Shown: positions 47,778-59,600 of the stretch, piece by piece
Layout of the letters: every line of letters starts with the position of its first letter
How positions within the stretch are numbered: the first letter of the stretch is position 1
Assembly: GCA_017163975.1 (NCBI GenBank)
Contig: JAFFSR010000242.1
Span: 5,853,001-5,917,000 of the forward strand
Origin: Anastatus disparis
Lineage: Eukaryota; Arthropoda; Insecta; Hymenoptera; Eupelmidae
Length of the DNA stretch: 64,000 bases
Direction: 5' to 3'
The notes under the pieces: generated by a model
What the model was told of the DNA's origin: nothing
The model's input: only the letters and a program-made list of their open reading frames with translations
Database searches by the model: none
Made by a program: the position numbers and the translations under genes

Positions 47778-49571
47778 ATGTTCAAAATATTTTATTTGTT
47801 ATTCTTATTTCATAATATTTATTGCTTTGATACCTGGGACATAACAGAGTATATAATCAGTTATGTAAGAGAAGTTATGAAAATAAAGCCTGTAACTGTA
47901 TTTACAGATTCATCAGAAAATTTTCGAATATTTCCATTTTTTATGAAAAAAATTTCCAATGAATTGATTGTTAACATTAAGGATATAATGAATCGTAGCA
48001 ATAATTATATGTCAACAGAAAAAGTGTCTTTAAAAATTATATTTATGCATGCTAAGAATGCAAAATTAAACAGCATAAAAGAACTAGAAAATTATTTTGA
48101 ATTTTTAATTGATTCAAATAAAGGACCTCGTCCCTACTGTTTGATCTTTATCACAAATAATATTTTAGATATTCAACTATTGCTGAAATACTTATGGTCA
48201 AAGAGTTTCTTGTATGTTACTATGATTGAGCTCATTGAAAAGGATAAACAGATAAAAAATTTAATGTACAATACTGGAAAATACTCAATATTCATACATC
48301 AATATAATCCGTTTAAAAATGAATTAAAAAATGAATCTTTTTTTAAAAATATTGAATTATTTCCTAATAAATTACGTAATCTTTATGGATTTCCATTATA
48401 TGCAGGATGTATTAAATCGACCCCTCATTTTTGGATAAAAAAATCCAAAAACGGAAAATCTATTATTCGTGGTTTAGATAACGAATTAGCTAAAGCTTTA
48501 TCTGACTATTCAAATTTCACTATTAAATATGAAACTGGCTCTTTATCGCATGATTATAAAGTCCTTGGTGATATGACTTTAAAAATTCATAGATTACTTC
48601 AAGATTCCAAATTGGATTTCAGTGTAAATCTTTGGCATACTCGAAATTACGATAATATCACTTCGAGTAACTATTTAGTTCGTGATAATTTGCACCTAAT
48701 TATTAAACAATATGGTTATTATGATGTAGAAACTCCTTGGGATTTGATTATGACAACTAGCGTAATTTTATTAATTATTTTATTTATAAAAATCTGTAAT
48801 TATATATCAAAGTCAAAAAATGATGTGTGGAAGGTATTCAATGTAACGCTCATTTTAATTGGACTTCCTGGAATATCAGAACCGAAAAGGATGAAAGAAA
48901 GAATTTTGTTTTTGTGTTTGATTTGTATATCTGCAACTTTTTCGGCTCAAACAGTGGAATATCTGTTTCAAGACTTGTATAAGAAAAAATTCTACAATTT
49001 TAAAACTTTAAAACAACTGAACGAATCAGGAATTATTCTTTCAAGTGATTCTTTAGCAAAGAGTTATCTAAATGAACGCACGCCTCAACTCTCAATAAGA
49101 TCCGTAACCACAAATACAACTACATGCATAAATGCTTTAGTTTTTTATAATCTTATAAATACATGCTATTATCCAAGTTATACGGCAATGATTATTGCAA
49201 AGATTTTTACAGATGTAGAAAATAAATGGATATTAAGTATAGTTGATGAACCAGCATTTTATCAATTACAAAGCATGATAGTATCTAGACATTCTCCATA
49301 TTTGAATCTATTCAATAAGATGGGACGTCGGTTTATTGAAGCTGGTTTTATGGACTTTTGGTTGAATACAGCAATTGAAAATAGTCTTGACCAAAATCAA
49401 AAACAAATATATTCCGTCAATAGTAAAATAAGAACAAGCTTTTTAATTGACAATAATGAAACTGATTTTAGTATGAAATTAATTTATCTTCTTGTCGTTG
49501 GATTCTGTACATCAGCACTTGTTTTCCTGATTGAAGTAATTTATAATAAATTTTATAAAAAAACAATATAA
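47778..49571 (+). CDS. ionotropic receptor copy 6 (divergent IR), intact
   Basis: Intronless, 597 aa, the last gene of the array. Signal peptide MFKIFYLLFLFHNIYC is the same as in copy 5, as is most of the first 45 residues. S1 region with GLDNELAKALSDYSNFTI (Leu replacing the Ser of GSD in the other copies), M1 after TPWDLIMTTSVILLIILFIK, pore FNVTLILIGLPGISEPKRMK, M3 ICISATFSAQTVEYLFQDL, S2 ending NKMGRRFIEAGFMDFW, M4 IYLLVVGFCTSALVFLIEVI. All landmarks of a functional divergent IR are present. It serves as the intact reference for the stop-containing copy 5. Confidence 0.93.
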   Translation: MFKIFYLLFLFHNIYCFDTWDITEYIISYVREVMKIKPVTVFTDSSENFRIFPFFMKKISNELIVNIKDIMNRSNNYMSTEKVSLKIIFMHAKNAKLNSIKELENYFEFLIDSNKGPRPYCLIFITNNILDIQLLLKYLWSKSFLYVTMIELIEKDKQIKNLMYNTGKYSIFIHQYNPFKNELKNESFFKNIELFPNKLRNLYGFPLYAGCIKSTPHFWIKKSKNGKSIIRGLDNELAKALSDYSNFTIKYETGSLSHDYKVLGDMTLKIHRLLQDSKLDFSVNLWHTRNYDNITSSNYLVRDNLHLIIKQYGYYDVETPWDLIMTTSVILLIILFIKICNYISKSKNDVWKVFNVTLILIGLPGISEPKRMKERILFLCLICISATFSAQTVEYLFQDLYKKKFYNFKTLKQLNESGIILSSDSLAKSYLNERTPQLSIRSVTTNTTTCINALVFYNLINTCYYPSYTAMIIAKIFTDVENKWILSIVDEPAFYQLQSMIVSRHSPYLNLFNKMGRRFIEAGFMDFWLNTAIENSLDQNQKQIYSVNSKIRTSFLIDNNETDFSMKLIYLLVVGFCTSALVFLIEVIYNKFYKKTI

Positions 49572-52350
49572 GGCACTTGAAAAATTATTACGGTTTTAAG
49601 TTTGATGTGAAACAAAATATATTTCACTTTAATACAAATTAAGTTACCAATCGATAGAAATGAAAGTCTTTTGAGTGTGATATTAATTTTTGTTATTAAT
49701 AAGCAGTATCATCGGTATTTTTATCGAACTCTCCATAAAATTCTTGGAATTATTGTTTCTTAGCCTAAATTAGAAAATATTCAATATTTTAAGTACCTTT
49801 GCTCATTTGGATGCTATGTTGCAGTAATTGAAGTTTAATGTAATTAAGATGTTTGACAGCTTCGCAATGTGAATTTAACTATCTATAAAATTATTATTTT
49901 AGTGTTCAAAAATATTCTAATGATGAGCACAACCATATCATTTGTGCATGCATAATAACTATACTTTCACACAAATTAAACTCATTTCAAGTTAATATGG
50001 CAATAACACATTTTTGACCTGCATAAGTTTTTTTGGTAAAAAATAGAATTTAAAAAATATATTTACGTATTTTAGTAAATATATCCAATACAAATGCATG
50101 AAACAATTTGTATTTTATAGAAATAAGTCCTAAAATTATTCTATTTATCACGAATACCTATAGCAAGCCTACATATTTACATTTGATTAAAAATAAAAAT
50201 ATTATAGTAAAAAAAAGTAAATGAGAAAAATCTGGAAATCGAATGAAAAGATAACGTATATATTAAAAAATTCGTTGTCAATATTATTTATGAACGTCAG
50301 TACCAATTTAGCATGCAGACAATACTCTGCCGAGTTCTCGTGATCAATGAGTCATGAGCGTGAAAAAAGTCATAACTAAAAGTACGTTTTTCAAGCGCGA
50401 TTCTCTCCGCTTTTGGGAAGAGCATAATGTCAGCAAAATAATAATAACGAAAAAAAAAATACGAAAGAACAAGACGCGTGCAACAATAATTGGAAACGTC
50501 ATAATCATACCAGATAAATTTAAAATTTTCATCATCGCCGATACAACAACGGGATAAATCATATATAGAAATCTATCGATTTTACTATCTTGCTTTACTA
50601 GATATAAACATTGAAACATAGAAACGCTTTTATACGTGGGCGTACACGAAGGTCAAGAATATTTTGCTTGTGACAGCATCCGCGAGCAAATCCTTGGGAT
50701 CGACAATGCTTAATCCGCTTTAAAAGTCAAAGTAAGTAAGGAAAAAAAGAAGCTAAATTTTTTTTTATATTTTTATAAAGTTTTTTTTTTAAGCAAAATG
50801 TATTAAGGAATATTAATGAACTTTTTTTAAATTTGTCATTTAATTTTAAATTTTGATGCAATGCAGTTTTCGTAATTTGATAATAGTTTATAATTTTTGT
50901 TTTGATTCAACAACTTATGGTTATAAAACAATAAAATTATAAATTATTATGAAATAAGAATCAAATAAAATAATTACACATTTAATAAAAACACTCTAAT
51001 TCATATTTCTGAAACAATGAAATTAAAAATTTTTTTTTAAACTATATTGTGTTTTTGAAATCCAAAGTAATTTATGTAAGGATATTTGATCTTAAAATAT
51101 ATTTATTTATTTTGATTAGTATAATATAGAATTACTGATAAAAATTGAATTGTATTTTATAATAAAACTTTTTAAGTTGAATAATATACGTGATCTGAAA
51201 ATTTATGTTAATCGAAGTAGAAAATAGCCGTACCTAGTCAGACAGTTCTAAAAGAGAATGTCAATTTAATCTTACATAAACTTGAACTTTTGCATTAAAA
51301 TATTTATTAATATAAAATTTCTTTCGCAATTCCAGATATAACTTGATCATATGATTTACGAAGATATTTATCAAGACGAGTATGTCTTTTTTTATCATTT
51401 TTACCAAGATTTCTTTAAACTTTATTCAATTCATATATCAAATCCGAAAGCAGCTGAATTCGGTAACCTGAATTGCTTCGAGAACTCAACTTGGGAATTT
51501 GACATTTTATTATGAATCATTCCGCGCGAAAATTAATTACTTAAAGGCTTGTGCTGTTCCAAAATAGGTTTTACACCGTTAACAGAGAACCATACGAAAA
51601 AAAAAGCAAAAAATATATAATGCGGCATAACCGAGTTATTTTTATTCTCCTTATCCTTGCTTTGACAGTATGATCTTTTTAAATACTCGTAAATATACCG
51701 ATTCTTTCAACGTACGATAAATTCAACATTGGTATTTTTTTTTCGTTTCAGAAGAAGAAAAAAGAGAAATCAATTATACCGTCACAAATTATTCTCGTGC
51801 ATTTATGTTACTTAATAGTTATATATGGAAAGTTACCATGTGCATCTTAGTTCGGTGCATTTCCAACTTCAAAGTTGGATATAAAATATCTAGAAAACAA
51901 TAGGAAAAGATGTGATTCTGTATTGAAACGATCAGTGACACCGAGAGAGAGAGAGAGAGAGAGAGATGGAAAACAAAAGGATAAACTGTATGAGGTAGGT
52001 CCATATAAAGTCAGCGTCGTACAAATGTGACGCGTTCATTCGATTTTATAACTTGGAAGAAAAAAAGAAGAGAGAAAAAAAAGAGAATATAGAAGCGGGA
52101 CCCTCCACTGTTAAGCATCACGCTTACGTCAGATTTCTCTTTCGTTCACATCGTATTAAAAGTCGAGTTCTCCCACGCGCGTGTCGCGCGCTTACGAGAT
52201 GAAGAAGAATAAGAAGGAAAAAAATAATACGAAAGAATCAGAAATCAGATCGAAACTTCGGGATAGAACGTGAAACTTCTGAAACTTAACTGATCATCGC
52301 ATTCACTTTTAGAAATATTTAGAAATATCTAAGTGTTGTATGAAATTAAT
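49572..52350. other. end of IR array and non-coding DNA
   Basis: The IR downstream block (GAAATGAAAGTCTTTTGAGT) continues to about 49700. At 50160-50240 the spacer motif GCCTACATATTTACATTTGA recurs, so the array's duplicated DNA reaches at least there. A GA microsatellite lies at about 51943-51965 and a CpG-containing patch at 52095-52205. No gene recognised. Confidence 0.4.
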
Positions 52351-52416
52351 TTACGTTCTTCTAACCTCAAAATCGCAACTTCTTTTCTCATTTTCGGCTC
52401 TCAGAACGTAAAATAC

Positions 52417-52537
52417 AGTACGTTACTTGGACAAAAAGGCTTTTTAACAAAACTCGTTACAAACCTCGCCTTCGGCTCGGCTTGTAATCTTCTCGTCTCG
52501 TAAAAAAAGCCTATCTGTCCACGGAACGTAATGTACT
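52417..52537. mobile_element. 121-bp inverted-repeat (MITE-like) element
   Basis: Arms AGTACGTTACTTGGACAAAA on the left and, in reverse complement on the right, AGTACATTACGTTCCGTGGA with AGGCTTTTTTTACGAG. The centre is CCTCGCCTTCGGCTCGGC. The whole can fold into one imperfect hairpin. A second short inverted pair (TTACGTTCT at 52351 and AGAACGTAA at 52403) lies just outside, so the element may be larger or nested. No coding capacity. Confidence 0.7.
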
Positions 52538-55500
52538 ATTTATTTTTGAAAATCAGCTTGTACATAGTAAATAAGATCTTATTGGTTGGAATGCACAATT
52601 AGAATATGTGACTAACATCAAAATATATAATAGACATTAGTCACATTAAATATTCTCTAACATAATTTTCTGCATGTTATTGATGACGGCACGTAATGTC
52701 ATCAATCAATTATATCAATTGAATCAGCAAGATAATTATTGTGTACACAAGTATAATTATTGTAAAGCTTTGATTGAGATAAGTTAGCGAAACCTAGAAG
52801 ACTTTTTCCCTTTATAATGAAATATTAAATATTTCTTATGGCAATTTATTTGTTGTAATAAGTATGCCAATTAAAAATAAATCAAGAAATATATTTATCA
52901 AGAAATTATCTATGCAAAGGGTATTGATCTAGTACGGCTTATCCAAATCAGGAGAGAAAAATGTATGGATTTGAATAAAAAAAAGGAAACACTATAAAAT
53001 TCGAAAGTACAAATTTTCCAAAGATGATACAATTACTTAGAATGTTACATCTATATTTAACACTTCTGGACTTGAATTGTACGATTCTTATATCCCTGTT
53101 AGTTACACCGCTTGACAAAAAAGGAGCGATTCCCAAGTTTGAACTTTTCAGGTCTATACATATATATATGCGTACACGTACTACACGACATTGACATACT
53201 TATCTCCTTGGCAATGTTTCGTATATATATATCGCCTGTCTCTTGATATACATACGTGCATTTCTCTTACGATGAATGCACATATAGGTATATATGAAAA
53301 TCCTTTGGGCGCCGGAACATATATTTCAATGAGCTGATGCATTCTCGATGGTTTTTATTTTTTGGATGAAAATAAATTTACGATTGTTGTTTTTACATAA
53401 ATTTGAGAAATTATTTTTCGACAGTAATGTTCGTTTTGAGACTTATTTAATGTATTAAATTTTTATGCGTCAGTGTGATTCTTTGATTGAATTTATAATC
53501 GTAACGACTTTCACGAAGTAAATTGTGCTTAATATGTAAATTTTCAAATATTTATTGAAATAAATGTTAAGTATCGCAATAATTCATACTGGTATTACAT
53601 AAAAATCAATTTTTTCTTGCATACCTTTATTTATGTCTTATAATTATCAGATTCTGTAATGAATTCCAAGATATTAAAGTCCTCGTAAATTCATACACAG
53701 ATCATTGTTAATACTTTATCTTTTTTTGATGGTTGGAGGTTCAATCGTGCAATCTTATGATTGTTTTGGATGTTACAAAAAATTATGTATATTAAAAATT
53801 TTTTTCTAATGTAACATTTTGAATAAGTTCTTGTACCTTTAATATGTTCATAAAATTATTCAAATTTTGAAACTAAATAAAGATTGTTTTATTGATCATA
53901 CACACATTACATTTTCCTGTACTTTTACAAAAATATTTTGATTATATCAACCATAAATTATATACGAGAAAATTTATCTTGTCGCTTAAACTCATAACAA
54001 ATATTTAAAACTATTGATTGCTATTACCTCCAATGCCATAAATCCCAATAATAACATTTTTTCAAGATGATATTTTTCTGAATGTCTTTATGCCACATTA
54101 CGTCAAATCATTAAATAATCATTAAATGAATAGATTTTTTTTTTCAAATTTACGTTTATCAAATAAAAATAAAGTAAATTGAATAATATGTAAGTATAAT
54201 CTATATAAAATAAATATTATTGCGCTAATGTAAATATACGCGAAAATTTTTTTCTTTCTGATTAATAGAATAATCAATACGGAAGTGAATACAAAATCAA
54301 TGGATGAATTCAATGGAAAAACAAACGAAATCAGCTAGTAATTGTTTATCGATAAGATCATTTATATTTTTTCAATAATCCTAAAAGAACGCATACCAAA
54401 ACGAAAAAAAAATTTATAAAAAATGCAATAATATAATGAAAACATGAAAAACCTCTTGTACTAAAACCCACGCATATAAATTTTCAATGTTAAATGATCT
54501 CGATTCAAGATTTTATCAATTCACGTATATAGAAATGTTTTTTAAAGAAAAAGAAAAAAAAAACAGAAAATATTTTCCTGCATTTTTACATAAACAACTA
54601 AAATTTATCGTTCATCGATAAAAATCAAATCAAAACTTAAAGTTATCCAATCGATGTTTCATAAAAAAATTTCGATGGTATAAGAACTTTTTGATCAAAT
54701 ACACGTGACATTGAATTTTCATTCTTCAATTGAAACTCGAACAACAAACGAAAAGTCTTTTATAAGCAGAGTCAATAGCGCACACCCGAAAAAAAATTGC
54801 GTACGGAATGTCGGCACGCCAGGGACGAGCCAAAAAAGTTCGTCTATAGATATATGCGTGTGTATATACATATATACTAAAAGTGAAATAAAAAAATAAA
54901 AGTTTTTTTAGTGACGAATCATTCATTGACACGCAACAGTAAAGCTTTACTTCTGACGTATTGTATAAGTCAGGAAGTTCAAAATAGCCAATTTTCAAGC
55001 TTGTTTGTCTTTCTTTTTTTATTTTTCGCATATAGTTTTTTATTTCGTACGAATTAGTTTTGTTATAATTAATACCAGTGATACATTTTGAAACTTCATG
55101 AGTCATCCAGAGTCAAAAGTTTTGTTTTCTTTTTAGTACATTGAAATGTTTTTTTTTTTCAAATTTCTACAAATGATCTTTGAATATTTATTGGTCATGA
55201 TTGAAAAATTTGCTATCAATACACTGGTGTTTGGTTTTTTGTAAAATTTAAAATTGTAGCTTTTCTAATAAGTTTATATTGCGTGAAATATTTTATAAGA
55301 ATAATTTACGTCCTCATATATTCTCTAAATTAGTTCTTTATTACAATTACACTTGAATTCATTTAAAATATCAAACATGATGATACAGTTATATTTTTTC
55401 GTAAATTTGCACAGAAAGATAAAATAGAAAAATATTATTTCAATACTTTTTCTTTTGATATAATAGTTTTTGAGGAAAAGAAATCAGAACTATGCGTGCA

Positions 55501-55770
55501 GTTATATTTATAATAAGAATGCATTGTATTTTGCTTTCAAATACTCTTCTATAAATTTAAGATAATTTTTTTATACAATATTATGACAACAGTGATCTCC
55601 ATTTGGTCCAACACATGATTTTGTCAAAATTGTCAATAATTCTATCTAAATTTTGAGACTGTTTAAAAAATTTGTATCGATTTTATGGTAATGTTTTTTA
55701 ATGAATTATTCAAGAAAATTTTTACTTGAAACATGTAAAAGACCACGTAATGATAAAATAATCATAACAT
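52538..55770. other. non-coding, no gene seen
   Basis: AT-rich. Short frames such as 52948-53136 and 54726-55106 (minus) look random. The part adjoining 55771 should be the 3' UTR of the chitinase gene. Confidence 0.4.
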
Positions 55771-56540
55771 TTAATTATAACATCCTTTTTCCAAAGCCTT
55801 ATTCTTTATTTTCCAAGCATCAGCAACTTTTTTATAAAGATCCCATCTATGTACAGCTCTAGCCCTTAATTTAGGTTTAGTACATTCGCCACCATTTATA
55901 CCCTTGGTTGTACGACCAAACCAATTATCGTGACCTTTGAGTAATGGTCTAACTCTATACTCCCAATACCAAATGCTAACTAGCATTGCTATTTTTTTAT
56001 CACTTGAAACTAATTCAGGATTTTTTAGTAATTTATCGCCCATTCCTAAAGCTTTCGATGCAGCTTTGTAATTGGCACCCCATGTTAGTTGGATATAACC
56101 ACGACCGTAATAGTGCTTTCCAGGTAAGCCAACTTTATCGATATAACTGTTTTTGCATTTGTCTTTTTTGCAGGCTGAAATTCAATGAAATAATTATTTT
56201 TATATTGAATTGTATTGCATTTAATAGAGTACATCACATCATGATATAGGGATAAATTTTTAGTAGCAATATTTTTGATATTATAAAAAAAAATTTACTC
56301 ACCCAACTCCTCAAGGAACTTAAAACCAATACTTTCATGTAACAATTGTGCTAAAAGCATAGCTTGTTCTTCGCGTGAGTATCCTCTAGTACCATCGGAA
56401 AACGCTTTATAAATTTGAACGTTGGGTTTAGGATAGCCAGCTTTCGTTACAGCTAAATTGAACTCAGCCTCTGTTACAGTTGCAGATGTTGAGTTAATAT
56501 ATAAAACGAAGCATAGCAATGCAATTAAGAAAATCTTCAT
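55771..56540 (-). CDS. secreted GH19 chitinase, 2 exons
   Basis: Exon 1 is 56540-56303 and exon 2 is 56174-55771, joined in phase 1 across a 128-bp GT/AG intron; 642 nt = 213 aa. Residues 1-20 are a signal peptide (MKIFLIALLCFVLYINSTSA). The rest is a single glycoside hydrolase family 19 domain. LLHESIGF holds the likely catalytic acid E69, and E77 or E78 is the candidate second carboxylate. YYGRGYIQLTW with NY spans 101-115, and INGGEC lies at 172-177, all GH19 signatures. GH19 enzymes cut chitin by inversion. No chitin-binding domain or membrane anchor is seen, so it should be secreted. GH19 is rare in insects, whose own chitinases are GH18; it is known in chalcid wasps as a laterally acquired venom gene, and in mosquitoes. 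The intron and signal peptide show it is a domesticated eukaryotic gene. A venom role here is inference. Confidence 0.92.
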
Positions 56541-56629
56541 TTTTTTAAAAGTATTTTTCTAGGTGGAATATTTTCGCATTTAATAAGAAACAAGTGATAT
56601 GTACTGTGTTAAGTTAGGCAGTGCACAAA

Positions 56630-56636
56630 TTATATA
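56630..56636 (-). promoter_or_regulatory. TATA box of the chitinase gene
   Basis: TATATAA on the minus strand, about 90 bp upstream of the chitinase ATG. An initiator-like ACAGTAC about 30 bp further on would give a leader of roughly 60 bases. Confidence 0.45.
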
Positions 56637-59600
56637 CTGAACTACCTAATGCTTTTTAAGCTGGTACGGGTTTTTTTTGGATAATAAATTTTATTTTCTG
56701 ACATTTTAGGCATGAACGTTACAGGAAACTATTTTATTTTTTATACTTTTATTACTAATTTAATTTATAGTTCGTGATAACTTGTATTGTTCTAAGTTTT
56801 TAAAAAATATTTCAACTTATTATCAGCATTTTGAGAACTTGGGTATAAATTTAAAAATGAAGAAAACCCTTTGAAAAAAAATGTGTATAGAACTGTAACT
56901 ATTGAAATATTGTATTTCATTATATTGAATTCTATACTTTACAGATTTGGAGATATCAAAGCACACGCACTCGAACGCGCAAACGTTTCCTAAAATTACA
57001 ATAAGAATTGTGTTTAAAATAATACGTTTTTCACCATCACAAAAAAATTATTTGAATTTTATAATATGTAGAATAAAGTGTCCGACTATAACTTACATTA
57101 TCTACTGAATCAATCGTAACAAATAATTCACAGCGAACTGATTATAGAGATTAGCTTTCTACTTATTAGAGATTATCTTAAAATATTATTTTTTTAAATA
57201 TTGTAAAAAAGATTATATGTATTATATTTTATGATTTAAATTTAGTGCAATAAATGATTAATTTTGTAAAAACTTTCACTTGCGCCATTATAAAGTCTAT
57301 TACCTTATGACTTCCGAAATTTTTTATTTTAAAGATTTTGATAATATTTAAAAATAAGTTTCCAAAAGAAATAATGTAAAATCTAATTAATTTTACGAGC
57401 CTTGGAAATCTAATAGTTTTAATATTTTGAATTAATATTAACATATTTTGTTCATCTATACTTGCAAACAATAAAATTACTATTTTTGCTCTCGTAATTT
57501 ATTAAATACATTATTAACATTAAGTTAAAATAAATTTAAAGTCATGTCAAAAGACTATAAAATCTGAAAATTATGTTCCAAAAGAAAGGAGATTATTTTT
57601 ACTTTTTATACATATATACTCTCATCCTATATTGAAAATAAGTTATGGCTATTTAATAAATAACAAACAGTATATTTAAAGTATATTAACGACTAAACAA
57701 ATCCATGACAAAGTTGATTTTAAACACATCCTTTATTTAAAATAGTCCAGACCATTAAAATCACGAGTACAAGTCATCATCATCATTATTATTATAATGT
57801 AAACGATTGTAATATCATGCACAATAAAATAATTAAGCAAATATGATTTTAAAATTATTTGGTTATAACAACAACTCGAATGAAAATATGATTTTAATAT
57901 GAATGCAAAAGCCTTGACTTTTGACTACACCTTATATATACAAAAAAATAAGAAACGGTAACGCTCTCGTTATATTCGTCATTACGAAAATATTCATTCC
58001 TTTTCAGATCCATCGGGCATGACGAGGCTTTTATAACGAAGCTATAAGAAACGCCTTTTATTTTTTTTTGGGATAATCAGGAGCCAAAGTCGTATTGGTA
58101 TATTTCAGTTCCTATAGTGCTGGACGCATAGCCAAAAACGCGTGGGTGGCGTAAACATATTTCGAGTGTCATATATGTATATACATTGCTTAATCATAAT
58201 ATTTTTTCTCGAACTTTACTAGTCGAAGCTTTTTCCACTTCCTACTTCCACTTCCTCTCTCTTTTCTTTTTGTATTTCCATTTTGGACTAGATTATGTGT
58301 CACTGATGCAATAAAGAATTTTCCGAATTAGTTGACCGTCTTCTTTTAGATATTTAGAGTCACTTTAATTTCTGTTTATTGTTATTATTTTTATTCCGTT
58401 GACGATTATAACATTCTTTTAAAGTGAATGCCAAGTTATTTTAGATTCAAAAGATGTATTTTCGCTTGCAAATATAGTTATAAATAAATTCATAGTATTG
58501 GGTTCTAATAAATTTAAAATAATTTACTGTTAAGAAATTTTAATGTGAAATTTTCATTCAATTAGTATGAAGTATAAACGTTATCTTTTCACTATGTAAA
58601 TTGAAAACAGAAACAAGATAAAGTTTGTGTACTTTGATACTTAACGTTATTAAATTTAGTTTCTACATGAATTATACTAAAGTGCAGTTATTGTTTTCCG
58701 ATCCAATACAATCTTAATTATTGCATTATGTAAATAAATATTGATTTCAAATCAGATGAAAAGTTTTTTAAAATACTTAAAAATATGTAATATGCACTGA
58801 TTTAAATAACAATTTTTATTTTTTATAAAATCTAGACTTTTTATAATTATGAATACTGTTGAAATTTTTATTAAAAATGATAAATTGAATATTTTGTAAG
58901 GAGTAAAGTATTATACCAACCAAACATATTTATTGGTATATAAAATAGTCCAAAATTTATTTAAATTTAAATTTCATACTTTAAATCCTAAATTTATATC
59001 TCAAAAAAATTCAAATTCCTTCAGAGATCATTTAACCAAAATCTAAAAATAACTGAAAAAAGTCATTATAACGCATAATTAGCCGTAAAGTTTAAAATAA
59101 ATGTTCATAACAAGCCACAACATAGCATCTCGCATAGAAGAGGGCGGTTAGACACGATATCGAAGTTGACGTTACTCTAGCAGGAAATGCCCAGTGAGTA
59201 AGACGTCTAATAGATTATCATAAGAGCGCATACGCACACAGAAGGGCTTTTGAACACAGAAGCCTTTTTAAATTAACTCGCTAATTAACCAATTAATAAG
59301 CTTTTCTTAATACTAGACTGGCTCGCATATCCGGCACGTATCTCGTTTAAAAGCTACCAAGGGCCATCGTTATGTTACCGCAAAACTATTCTCTCTCTCT
59401 CTCTTGCACACGAGAGTAAACAAGAGAGAAAGAAAGAAAAAGCGTAGAGCAGAAAATTATTATGAGCGCAAATTGCTTTACTTTGTAGATATACGCGCGC
59501 GAGATGAATTACGTTTTCTGCACATCGTGTTTGCGAGCTTATTGTCCAAAGGATTCCTTTGGTAATGAAGAAGAATGCCGGAGTTATTCTTGGTTAAAGA

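Noticed and set aside
32421..49571. IR array as odorant or gustatory (seven-transmembrane) receptors
   Set aside because: Signal peptide, S1 lobe, M1, pore, M3, S2 and M4 order with N and C termini of IR type; three clustered membrane segments plus one, not seven.
54726..55106. 126-codon minus-strand ORF
   Set aside because: Random-looking composition, no signal, no recognised domain, no splice or promoter support.
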